Below are positions 21,213 through 32,295 of a DNA stretch of 64,000 nt, in pieces. Source of the stretch: Thalassia testudinum. Taxonomy: Eukaryota; Streptophyta; Magnoliopsida; Alismatales; Hydrocharitaceae. The stretch is from assembly GCA_037157565.1 (NCBI GenBank), contig JAZHRO010000002.1:33500501-33564500 (forward strand), in the 5' to 3' direction. The notes below the pieces were generated by a model. The model had not been told where the DNA came from. It searched no databases and saw nothing but the letters and a program-made list of their open reading frames with translations. The translations under genes and the position numbers were made by a program. Each line of letters begins with the position of its first letter. Positions within the stretch are counted from its first letter, which is position 1.

Positions 21213-22460
21213 TACCCCCATGCATATCTTTTGCTAGTCCCTAGCAAAAACTATATGCTATTTATAAAAGAATTAGGTTAGGTTATTTGGACTTGAGTTA
21301 ATTTTCAATCATTAAGAAATTGTCTACTTAGGAACTGAACCTTCAAAGACACAACAGTGCCCAAGTATCAGCCAAAATGCAGACAGCTTCAAGCCCTCGC
21401 CTTATTAAAAGAAAAATTTCTTTTTCTCTTTTTCTCTTTTCTAATTTTTTTGATTTTCAAATTTTTGGGTTTAAGAGTGGCTTTCTACGGCCATTCAACT
21501 CACCCAAAATTTGATAAGAACCCTAAGCTTTAAGCATCTTATTGTGATTGTGATAGACTCGTTGACCGGCGATTAGAACGGACTTCGGATTTCTACGCCT
21601 CTAGGTGACCTAACCAGAATTCTACCTAAAAGTATATCTTTACAACCGGTAGCTTTCTCCCTACTTTTATTATTTTTTTACGGGGTCAACACAAGGGTGA
21701 ATCCAGTGTATATCTCCCCGATTTATTCTACTTCTTCGCTTCTTCCTAAGTGTTTTGGGAAATTTTTAGTGCATTTTCTGAGCTGGGTTCTGAACAACTA
21801 GTCGATGAGCTGTTACCACCGACAACTTGCTAGCCATACTCGTGCGGCGAAGTGTGGCTTATTTCTTTTTGTTCTTTTCTCCTTTTCCCTTTTTTTTTTA
21901 AGTAGGTGGCTTCCCTAGTCTAAGATTTACCTAAAGGCAGCAGACTAAGAAAGATCCAGTGACTAGGCTCTGGACAACCTACCTATGGGCTGTTACCCAC
22001 GATAACTTACCAGCCATATCACCCTAGAAGGTTCATTAGCTACCCAACTTCCGTTAGAATCGCCAAACAACGAGTCAGTGCAAAGAAATTGTGTAGATGC
22101 TTAAAACTCAAAATTCCCTCAAATCAGAGGGCGGGTTGATAAGTCGTGTACTTATCACCCAAACTTATTTATTCCAATTAAAATAAAATTCAAGTTGGCG
22201 AGAACTCGAAAAACAAATCCACATTTTAGTGGATACACGGGCTGATTAAGTTCAACGACCTGAAGGGTCTTTGTGTTCAGATCTTAATGTAGTTTTTCCT
22301 AAGATTGAAAATTTTCTTAAACCCAAATTCTCTTTCCTAATTCCGATTTTTTTTTTTATAAAAGAAAATAAACAAATCTACGGAGCTGACGAATGAATTC
22401 AGAGATGAATATCCACCCCCCCATGCCTATCTAATGCAATGTCCTCATTGTATTAAAAAG
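21213..22460 (-). other. A3 3' untranslated region with polypurine tract
   Basis: Starts TACCCCCATGC (minus: polypurine tract) and a perfect TTTTGCTAG-TCC-CTAGCAAAA stem-loop. A second polypurine-like motif (minus: AATGAGGACATTGCA... GGGGGGG) lies at 22412-22450 next to the ORF end. No gene seen. Confidence 0.75.
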
Positions 22461-24233
22461 TCATAAAACAGAGTGGAAAAGCGTAGAAAGCACCTGAATT
22501 GCGTGAATATCAGGTCCGCTCCAAGATGAAAACGAAAGAACTGTATAAGTGCTGAGTTTAGTGCCTTCAGCTAGGCACACTATACAAAGAAAAGAAATGA
22601 AGAATTCACATGTGCAGGTCAGAATTAGAATGAACAGAAGAATCCTCTGACCTGTCAGCAGAGGTCCACAGATGTGGACCAGATTGTGGTGCAGACCCAC
22701 ACCCCATAATCGAGAATATCTTAGGTTCTGGATAAAAATTACCCAAAACCTAAAATCAGAATGTAAGCGGGATCAGGCCTGCGATTTATGAGGATGCAAC
22801 CCAAGACCAAAAAGTCAGGTTACATAGAATTGAAGCTCAAAAGGATAATAGTTGAATGTGTGCTTGGGTTTGACATCCTCGAAACAAATGTCGTAAGGGT
22901 TCTGATTTAATAGTTTCAGCTTAAAAGAAACCCTTCGACTCAATCTACCATTTCCTCCAAAATTAATTTCCCAAATCAACACTTCCCAGCTCCTATCCTC
23001 CTCATTCAGCATATCAAATTCCAAGACCTCTTGTATATTCATCACCCCGTCTGAAATCTCCAAGTCTAAATGATGTGGCAGAATCATTGACTTGGGTCTA
23101 ATTATCTCAGAATTAGAATCATCAATAAGTTCAACAGGGTGTAACTGATAATCAGGGCATTGAATTGATTCCTCCAGAAAATGCGATTCTGGATCCGTAA
23201 TGTGTGCCCTAATAAGATCAGTTTCCTCAGTTATTGGGCTATTAAATGATCTATCAGATTCCTCAGGCCCAATTGTCTCACAGAAATCGTGTTCAGAAAA
23301 CTCGCGTGAGACTTCGCAACTTGAATCTTCACCATCAGGATCCGTATCAATGTATGTCCCAAAATCAGTTGTCACTTTCTGTTCCAAGGAGACATACGTT
23401 TCCTCGTAACCCAGCTCAGGGATCTCAGGTGAAGAAATTAAATCATCCTTAATTGGTTGCTTTAATTCAATCTAGTCAGCCTCATAACACTTGTCCCCCC
23501 CAACATGTGCCTGAGCGGGTTCTATCATTAGCTTTCCTGAAGAGGGTTCATCCTGGGAATTATTCCAAGATTGAATCAAAGCAACCACGAATCTCATCCT
23601 CAATTTTGCTAATTTCCCAAGTAGAAACTCACCCGGGTTCTTATCCTTAACATCCTGGAGCCAATCCAACAAAGACTTGTTTAAATCATCAATCATTTCA
23701 ATCAGGGGCTCCAATCTCTCAATGCAAGGTATTGGCTGAACTTCTAAAGATTGAGTGATATTCCTCAAGTTAGCCAGAACCTTATCTTGAACCTGGTTAA
23801 CCTGAACCAAATGAGTTGGTTCAGGGTTGGGCTGGTTTGGGCTTAATGCAGGGGAATAAATGAATTGAGATTCGTTATACCCTTCCTAATAATAGGTCAT
23901 TTCAGATTGTTGAAAAGATGGTGATGACCTAAAGGCAGTGAAATCAAAGGATGGGTAAGGATTGGTGTATCCTTCTTGATTGCAGATCGTATTATGCTGT
24001 TCATGAAAGGAAGACGATCTATAATCGATGTAGCTCTGAGAAGGATAGAAATCAGAATCAAAGTGTTCAGGGTTAGACCCTAAACACGGGGGTCCAGAAT
24101 TGTATCCCCAATCCGAATTATCCCAACTAACTGATGGTTGATTACAATACGAGTTGGGATAATCGTCATGTTGAGGATAATTTACAACAGGAGGGAAAGA
24201 GCGAGAATGCGTGAAATATGTGGAAGGATTCAT
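22461..24233 (-). pseudogene. A-family long ORF, most complete copy (A3)
   Basis: The best single copy of the unknown ORF: one frame of about 590 codons from the ATG at 24233, broken only by in-frame stops (TAG at 23886-23888, another near 23471, and stops near 22812 and 22790). Parts in order: Tyr/Pro/Ser-rich N-terminus (about residues 1-115, with SDWGYNSGPPCLGSNPEH); a predicted helical part (about 145-255; VQDKVLANLRNI, GEFLLGKLAKLRMRFVVALI); an acidic part (about 285-400; LHPVELIDD); a C-terminal part with FIQNLRYSRLWGVGLHHNLV; and a hydrophobic stretch (ILLFILILTCTCEFFISFL). It is the only coding candidate in a complete LTR element, so a role in the element's life cycle is likely. It could be a highly diverged gag or an env-like leftover; I cannot assign it. 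Confidence 0.7.
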
Positions 24234-25380
24234 GATACACGGGAGGAAGAAAGGTGCCCTGCAATACAAACAATCAAACCTGTCCTTAAATGGGTTAGCC
24301 TACAGACCTACAGACTCTCAAAACCCGTCATGAGATAAAGGAACGATTTGACCTACTTCCGTCTGTTTAATCCAACCAGTTAGAAGGAGGGACTGGGGAG
24401 AAGGTTCTTCCTTCGGCTTGCTCCTCCGGTTCCTAGTGTACCCCCCAGCCACGATCGTTTGACTCTGCTCCCCTAGCTAGACATCAGATTGAACAGTAGA
24501 AATAGACTAATCGAAAATAATCTCGTTCTGGGTTCTAAAGAGCGAGTCCAATCCTTAAGGCCAACGTCTACTCTGTTTTATTTAGGGCTAGGTTTCAATG
24601 TGCTTTGGAATGTGATGGGCCTTTTAAGTGGGTTGTGCCCTTAATGATTGATTGATTCGTGTGTGAGTGCACAACCAGTGGTTTTCAAGCAAGATTGTTT
24701 TTGATGTGAATTTTAAGGTTCAAATCTTGCTTAGTAGCTTTTAGGATTCAACTTTAGTTGTTTTCAATCAAGTTTCATTAGCACACCAGGTTTTGCAAGC
24801 ACAGGTGAAGATGTTTTCCTTTAAAGTTTAAAAAGAATGTGGAGTGCCTGGTAAATCCCTAAGAGTTGAACCTAATTGGTAGCTACTTGATGAGTTGATT
24901 TTATTTGAAGTGGTGCGGCCCAATCAACTCAAACAATTGGCCTGTTGCACCAGTTAATTAGGCACACAAATGATTACCTAATCTGATTTCTACTCAATTA
25001 TGTGTTTGGATGTGTGTACCGGCTGCTAAAATTGGTTTACCGGTTGAGTTTGAAAATCAGATGAGGTTGTGTACCTCTGTGAGATTTTTTTTTTCTTTTT
25101 AATGTGGGGGTTGGGGTGAGTATGGGTGTCAAACAACAAACAATCTAACCTTAGAGTTTATAAAAACACCTAGGTTGATTGATGTTTGAGTTATTATGTG
25201 ATGAAATGAAATCTAATGGGTGGGAGGTAGGGGGTAACTCACAAAACCTTCTACAGCACTTTACTCCAATCTACCGCTTTTGCTTGTCTCGAAAGAGTAC
25301 TTGAAAATACAATAAGAAAGGAGAAAAGTGAGGTAAATGATTTGTAAGTTACAAAACGCAAAGAGAAATCAAAGATCGTT
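24234..25380 (-). other. A3 untranslated leader
   Basis: Non-coding 1.15 kb between the primer site and the ORF, matching A1 and A2 block for block. TATTGCAGGG (minus), about 30 bases before the ATG, looks like a splice acceptor and is present in A1, A2, A3 and B2. Confidence 0.6.
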
Positions 25381-25400
25381 GCCTCCCCGGCAACGGTGCC
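25381..25400 (-). other. A3 primer binding site (tRNA-Asp type)
   Basis: Minus strand reads TGGCACCGTTGCCGGGGAGG, one mismatch from the complement of the plant tRNA-Asp 3' end over the core. It is followed by four bases and the LTR. Confidence 0.88.
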
Positions 25401-25404
25401 AAAA

Positions 25405-27157
25405 TGTTGAATGGTATTTTGCGAACGCTACGCTAACGTGTTCGGTTTTGGAAAACCTGTCGTTGTAGTTCGAAAGCGAAGAATTCGTGTTCAACAAATA
25501 AAATTTATACTGAAATTAAAATTCTGGGTCGAACACAGGGAGGCGGACGTTTGATTTAAAAACTACGCGTTTCTTTTTATTTGTTACAGAATAATTCAAT
25601 TTAGAACTATCTAATTATTTACAATAAATAGAAGAGAGAGAGAGTAAGAGAGAAAAAGAATATTACACAGAGAAATCAAAATGAGATGTAGAATAAACAA
25701 GGAATTTTTGCATTGAAGAGATTGTTCATTACAACTAGAAAGCATAAATAATTACTCTAGAAAGCGATAAATTTACTCTAGAAAGTATTAAAAGAATGGA
25801 GGGAGAAATGTCCTCCTCGACGGTTGCTTAGAGGACGAGTAGATTAATCTAGAAAGCAGTAAATCTATACTAGAAAGCAGTAAAAAGAATTGGGAGAGAG
25901 AAATCCTCCTCGACGGTTGCTTGGAGGACGAGCCGGATGGGACGACGCCTGGACGAAGGAGAACGAAGCGGGATGAAGGAGGACGAAGCAGAAGAACGGG
26001 AACGAAGCAGCACGCCGTCGTCGTCTCGGGATCCACTTCCGAAGGGGAACGAAAATTGGACTTTATCTCGCGAGAAGCATCCCGGGTGTTGGACAAGCTT
26101 CTCTTGAGCTTTGGAGGGGTAGAGAGGAGAAAGAAGGGATGAGAATTTCGTATGGAGGGGGTCTCCTTTTATAGTTGCGAGTGGGGGCAAAATGGACATT
26201 ACATCTTCAAAATAATAAATAAGGTGTCTTTAGTGACGGATAAATCTGTCACTAAAGCCCCGACGTGGCCGTCGTCGCCGCGCCCACGCGCGCCTCCTCG
26301 GCTGCCCGCCCCTCAATGCTTGCACACGTCTAGCGCTTCGGACGGCTTAAGATGCGTCCGCGCTCGCGCGCTGCGCCCCCCCCCGCGCGTCTGATTGCGC
26401 GTTCGATCGCGCGTCCAATCGTGCGTCGGCGCTATCGGGAGCGCGGGGCCGTCCGATCTCCATCCGATGCTCCAATTGCTCGCGCCCGTCGCTCCTCGCT
26501 ACGGCTCGAACCCGCGCCCCGCGCTCGCGATAGCACGCTCGACCGCTGCGCTATGAGGCACGGATGGTCGAGTAGCCGTTTTTAAATGCGAGCACCCACA
26601 GCCATTGGATTAAGATCCAACGGTGGAGAGAGATTGGGCGCGGGGCTTTCACAAGACGCAGGCGGCCGCTTGGGTGGCTGAGATGGTGCCACGTGGCGCT
26701 ATCTTGGCCGTCCATCTTCTGGAAGTTGTAGATGGTGCCACGGATGTCGGATTGACTTGATTTTTATGTCGTTGGGCTGCGATCGTCGATTCGAATTCAT
26801 CCGTTTAGTCAGATTTATCATCTGAAGTGCGGATTTACACCATCCTGGCCCTTGATCTTCTAGGGTTCCCAGGTCACTATCTGATGCTATGGATGCCTGA
26901 TTAGGGCGATCTTGGAGTCGTTGAACTCCAATTGTCACCCTGATCACATCCATACGGTTGGATCTTTGATTCGAGGCCCCGATAAAATATTTTCCCTGTC
27001 CAAGCACATAAAAGGAGACAATTAATCTCCATTTTATTCAAACTATTCTAAATGCAAGATGATGCATGTAATGCAATATTTATATCATGAAATGCAATCC
27101 TATGCTTAAGAACATGCATAAATAGACATCTTAAGTAGTGTAAATGTGTTTACATCA
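25405..27157 (-). mobile_element. A3 right LTR (5' LTR)
   Basis: A-type LTR, 1.75 kb, TGTTGAATGG to TTTACATCA, very similar to its partner at 19434. It has the duplicated block (25776-25930), a TATA box on minus (26165-26174) and the hairpin (26228-26257, one arm mutated). It is followed by the second CAGGG and by A2 internal sequence. Confidence 0.95.
26165..26174 (-). promoter_or_regulatory. TATA box of A3 5' LTR
   Basis: CTATAAAAGG on minus, in the LTR next to the A3 primer site. It is the likely promoter of A3 RNA. Confidence 0.7.
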
Positions 27158-27162
27158 CAGGG

Positions 27163-27542
27163 GAATTAACAAATTGAGATTCGTTATACCCTTCCTAATA
27201 ATAGGTCATTTCAGATTGTTCAAAAGGTGGTCATGACCTAAAAGCAGTGTAATCAGAGGATGGGTAAGAATCAGTGTATCCTTCTTGATTGTAGATTGTA
27301 TTAGGTTGTTCATGAAAGGATGACGATCTATAATCGATGTGGCTCTGAGAAGGATAGAATTCACAATCATAGTGTTCATGGTTTGACCCTAAACATGGAG
27401 GTCCGGAACTGTATCCCCAATCTGAGTTATCCCAACAAATTGATGGTTGATTACAGTATGAGTCAGGATAATCGTCATGTTGAGGATAATTCAAAACAGG
27501 AGGGAAAGAGCAAGAATGCGTATAATATGTGGAAAGATTCAT
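27163..27542 (-). pseudogene. A-family long ORF in A2, N-terminal third
   Basis: The part of the A2 ORF on the other side of the A3 insertion. From the ATG at 27542 it reads MNLSTYYTHSCSFPPVLNYP and follows A3, with a stop at 27231-27233 and a TAG at 27195-27197. The latter is at exactly the A3 position (after EMTYY), where the B-family copy in B1 has a glutamine codon. It then meets the CAGGG target site and resumes at 19433. Confidence 0.7.
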
Positions 27543-28700
27543 GATAAACGAGAGGAAGAAAGGTGCCCTGCAATACAAGCAATCAAACCTGTCCTTAAGT
27601 GGGCTAGCCTAAAGACCTACAGACTCCCAAAACCCATCTTGAGATAAAGGAACGATTTGATCTGCTTCTGTCCGTTCAATCCAACCAGTTAGAAGGAGGA
27701 ACTAGGGAGAAGGTTCTTCCATTGGCTTGCGCCTCTGGTTCTTAGTGTATCCCCCAGCCGCGATCGTTTGATTCTGCTACCCTAGCTAGACATCAGATTG
27801 AACAGTAGAAACAGACTAATCGAAAATAGTCTCGTTCTGGGCTTTGAAGAGCGAGTCCAATCCTTAAGGCCATGGTCTACTCTATTTTATTTAAGGCTAG
27901 GTTTGAATGTTCTTTGGAATGTAATGGGCCCTTTATCTGGGTTGTGCCCTTAATGATTGATTGATGTGTGTGTACGTGCACAACCAGTGGTTTTCAAGCA
28001 AGATTATTTTTGATGTGGTGAATTTTAGAGTTCAAATCTTGCTTAGTAGCTTTTAGGATTCAACTTTAGGTATTTTCAAACAAGTTTTGTTGGCACACCA
28101 GGTTTTGAAAGCACAGGTGAAGATGTTTTCCTTTAAAACTTAAAAGAATGTGGAGTGCCTGGTAAATCCCTAAGAGTTGAACCTATGTGGCAGTTACTTG
28201 ATGAGTTGATTTTAATTGAAGTGGCGCGGCCCAATCAACTCAAACAATTAGCCTATTGCACCACTTAATTAGACACACAAATGATTACCTAATCTGATTT
28301 CTACTCAATTATGTGTTTAGATGTGTGTACCGGCTCCAAAGGTTGGTTTACCGGTCGAGTTTGAAAATCAGATGAGGTTGTGCACCTCTTTGAGATTTTT
28401 TTTTTATTTTTTTATTTTAATGTGGGGGTTGGGGCGGGTGTAGATGTCATACAACAAACAATCTAACGTTAGAGTTTATAAGAACACCTAGGTTAATTGA
28501 TGTTTGTGTTATTATGTGGTGGAATGAAAACTAATGGGTCGGAAGTGGGGGATAACCTACAAAACCTTCCACAGCACTTTACTCCAATCTACCGCTTTTG
28601 CTCATCTCAAAAAAGTATCTGCAATCACAATAAGAAAGGAGAGAAGTAAGGTAAATGATTCGTAAGTTGGAAAACGCAAAAAAAAATCAAATAGCATCGC
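27543..28700 (-). other. A2 untranslated leader
   Basis: Non-coding leader matching A1 and A3, including the TATTGCAGGG motif before the ORF. No gene seen. Confidence 0.6.
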
Positions 28701-28719
28701 GTCCCCAGCAATGGCGCCA
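28701..28719 (-). other. A2 primer binding site (tRNA-Asp type)
   Basis: Minus strand TGGCGCCATTGCTGGGGAC: the tRNA-Asp complement with two G-to-A type differences. Confidence 0.85.
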
Positions 28720-28722
28720 AAA

Positions 28723-30427
28723 TGTTGAACATGCGAGTTGCTACACAAACATGTTCGATTTTGAAACCCTGTCCTAGTTTGAAAGCAAAGAACTCATGTT
28801 CAACAAATAAAATTTATACCGGAATGGAAATCTTGGGTCAAACACAGGGAGGTGGACGTTTGATTTAAAAACACGCATTTATTTTATTTGTCATGAAGTA
28901 AATTAATTATTTAGAACTATCTAGCTATTTACAATAAATAGAAGAGAGAGAGAGATAGAGAGAGAATAAGAGAGAGAGAATAATACAAAAATCAAAAGAG
29001 ATATAGAATGCACATGAAATTCATTATTGAAAGGATTGTCCATTACACTAAATATTACGACAAGAAAGCGGTAAATCTACTCTAGAAAGTAGTAAATCTA
29101 TTCTAGAAAGCAGTAAAAAGAATGGGGAGAGAGATATCCTCCTCGACGGTCGCTTGGAGGACGAGCCGGACAGGACGATGCCTGGATGAAGGAGGATGGA
29201 GCAGGACGAAGGAGGACGAAGTGGAAGAACAGGAATGGGGCAGCACGTCGTCGTTGTCGCGGGATCCGATTCCGAAAGGGGACGAAAAATTGACTTTATC
29301 TCGCGAGAAGCATCCTGGGTGTGGGACAAGCTTCTCTTGAGCTTTGGTGAGGGTGAGAAGAGAATGGATGAGAATTTCGTATGGAGGGGGTCTCCTTTCA
29401 TAGTTGCATGGAGTGGGGGCAATTTGGTCATTACAACTCTTAAAACATTAATTCAGGACCTTTAGTGACGAATAAAACCGTTGCTAAAGGTCCGAACGTG
29501 GGCGTAGTGGGCGACGCATGCGCGCCCGCTTGCTTGCTCGCGCATGTAACGTGCGTACACGTCCAGCTGCTCTCAGCCGTCCGATCGCGAGATTGGATGG
29601 CTTAGATCGCGCAACTCCCGCCTCCTTTGCATGCTCGCCCACGTGTGATTCCACGTCACGCGTGGGCATGTAATAGCGCGTGGGCGGATTGGGCGCGCGT
29701 GACCGTTCGATCGCGATCGAGCGGTCAATCGCGCCTACTCGCCCGCATCACTCGCCCACTTCTTGCGTTTCGAACGCACGCCAGCACCTCGCAATAAGGC
29801 ACTCGCCCACTACGCTGTGGAGGAGAGTTGGTCACGGAGATGATTTTAGCGACGCGTGCTCATGGCCGTTGGATCAAGATCCAACGGCCCAGATCACACG
29901 TTGGATTTTCTTTGGAGTGGCAGCGGCGATCCTGAGGGCCGGTTGGACGGCTGAGATGGCACCACGTGGCGCCATCTGAGTCCATCTTCTGGATGATGTA
30001 GATGGTGCCACGGTTGTCGGATTGAGTCGATTTTCGCATCGTTAGGCTGCGATCATCGATCCAAATCCATCCGTACGGTCGGATTTGTTGTTTGAAGTGT
30101 GGATTCACACCATCTTGACCCTTGCTCTTTTAGGGTTCCCCAGTCTCTATCTGATGCTACAGATGCCTGATTTGGGCGATCTTGGAGTCGTTGAACTCCA
30201 ATCGTCGCCCTGATCACATCTGTACGATTGGATCTTTGATCCGAGGCCCCGATAAAAAGTTTTCCCTATCCATGAACATAAAAGGAGACAATTAACCTCC
30301 ATTTTATTCAAACTACTCTAAATGCAAGATGATGCATGTTATGTAATATTTATTGCATGCAATGAAATCCTATGCTTAAGAACATGCATAAATAGACATC
30401 TTAAGTAGTGTAAACATGTTTACATCA
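28723..30427 (-). mobile_element. A2 right LTR (5' LTR)
   Basis: A-type LTR of 1.70 kb, TGTTGAACATG to TTTACATCA, followed by the second GTGGG TSD copy. It has a single copy of the 94 bp block. The TATA box is altered (CTATGAAAGG on minus, 29394-29403). The hairpin is at 29459-29490 with paired changes in both arms. Confidence 0.93.
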
Positions 30428-30432
30428 GTGGG

Positions 30433-31779
30433 GGTTAGGGTGTGGGCAAGATGTGAAAGAATGGAAGTCAAGGTGGTCCATTCTAACTCACACCACTATC
30501 AGATTTCCCCAAGCAAACACAAATCAGAGGACTCTTTAGGTCTTTAATCAGTTAAGGCTTTTGAGATTTAAGTCTAGTAGTAGGTGACAAGTCAAGTTAT
30601 CTAAACAGTTACACGCATACTTGTCGACCTACGATACTCCTAAGAAGACCTAACTAGGACTTAGGTGATCCTCCCTAAAGCCTAGAAAGTTTAGTCACTA
30701 CCAGACACGGCAAAGAGGGATGCAAGTAGGGTCAAGCCCTTCCTTTGAAGCAGTGCTTTCGTGGTGCTTCTTAACTACCCTCAATCCGCAAGGTTTGGAG
30801 GCAACTTCACCAATGAACTAAAGTTTGGGTCACTTTAAACCCCAGTAATAGGAGGCTCTAGTCCTAGCAGTTCCAAACCTACGGAGTGTCTAAGTGAGTG
30901 ACGTGTTGCAAGAGATAAAACAAGTGTGCATACACCGTAAAAGTTTGAGTTTGAATTTTGAACCACAACACAATGTCTCAAATCAACTCCTTGGGTTTTA
31001 AAATGTTCCTCCTCTAATTTGTCATTTTTCAGAAAATTTAATATGACCACTTGTTAATTCCTTTCAAGTCAAATTATGTGGTCTTACAAATTAGGTCTAA
31101 GTGCAAATGCGTGATCAGGAAGATATGCAAGGATATAGAGAAATGTACCTTGTCTCCAGCTTTCAACAATGCATGATACACGTAATACAATCAAAGAAAG
31201 ATCTAGATGCTGTCATACACACCTATATGGTTCGACCTAGGGGCATGCAACTTCTAGCAGGTAGTTCGTGATGTTTTTCTTTTATCTACACTACTTAAGC
31301 GCAAACAAGGAAGGATAAACTCCACAAAAGAAAACAAAAAACCTATTGCCTAAATAAATGGGAACAAGCTCCTGAAAAGATTACCCAACACAGGCCTAAA
31401 ACAAAATCGGGGAACAAACCCCTAAAAATATGACCCCAGAACAAGGGTCCTAAATAATGAATGCAAGAAATCCTAAACTCTAATTCTATCTAAATGCAAA
31501 AGTAGAGGAGAATAAATATGAAGCTCCTGTCCTCAAGAATTTCTCCTCCGGATTGGTGGTGACAAGGTCCACCAGGATGCCAAGCTCCTCCTCGCAAGTG
31601 CGGTAAGATGTCTCCTGTTCAAGAGTGTGGCCCAAGGTCCACGATGCAAAGATGCTGAGGCGGGTGCGACGATTCTCTCAGAGGTACCTCGCACAAACTA
31701 GATATAACAGATTAAATATGCCTCAAAAATTTAAATCCACATGAACAAATGAGTGACTGCGAGTTTATCGGGCCCATTA
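30433..31779 (-). other. Element F leader
   Basis: Non-coding sequence between the F primer site and the A2 insertion point. It belongs to the same element as 12421-12841. A minus ORF at 30835-31050 is short and has no recognisable feature. No gene is claimed. Confidence 0.5.
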
Positions 31780-31799
31780 CCTCCCCAGCGACGATGCCA
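31780..31799 (-). other. Element F primer binding site (diverged)
   Basis: Minus strand TGGCATCGTCGCTGGGGAGG, a clear but mutated version of the tRNA-Asp complement. It is followed after a few bases by an LTR start TGATCAAAGAGG. Confidence 0.75.
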
Positions 31800-31801
31800 T
31801 T

Positions 31802-32295
31802 TGATCAAAGAGGTTTTTGCTTAAACAAGATGATCACAATAAAATTATAATGTTGTTATATATGCATAGTGGAAAACTCTTAATCAACACAGAGTAAAAT
31901 TAACAACTCAAAAGAGCAGGTTGTATCCATAGGGAGGAACATGCCTATTAAAACTCACAAGGTTCGAAAACTAATGTTCATAAATTAATTCCTCAAGTAA
32001 TCAAAGCAAAAACCTCCTTTAGATTAAGGAAATGATGCGAGATAAAGTTGGAATCACATTTATTCTAAATTGGAGGGAGTTCAATGCAATGTTCACAATA
32101 ATAAAAAATCAATAAAAAGTGGCAATGGCATGAAACGTAAATACTAATATAATCGAAAATAGAGTATTTGTTCATCCTATTGTTGCGTGCATGGCAAGCC
32201 ACAGCTGGAGGCGGGATAAACAAGGGAGAATGAGTGGGGCGAGGGCTTCGCGATGGAGTCATTGGCATGAACTGAGGTGATCAGAGATGGTGGGC
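31802..32295 (-). mobile_element. Element F LTR, interrupted by D1
   Basis: The first 0.5 kb (plus-strand order) of the F 5' LTR. It holds GGTTGTATCCATAGGGAGG, the counterpart of GGGTCGAACACAGGGAGG in A LTRs. It ends where the D1 LTR begins, so the rest is presumably beyond D1, outside the window. Confidence 0.6.

Noticed and set aside
22815..23810. Several separate minus-strand genes between A3 LTRs
   Set aside because: All are in one reading frame and align to single ORFs in A2, B1 and B2, so they are fragments of one broken ORF.
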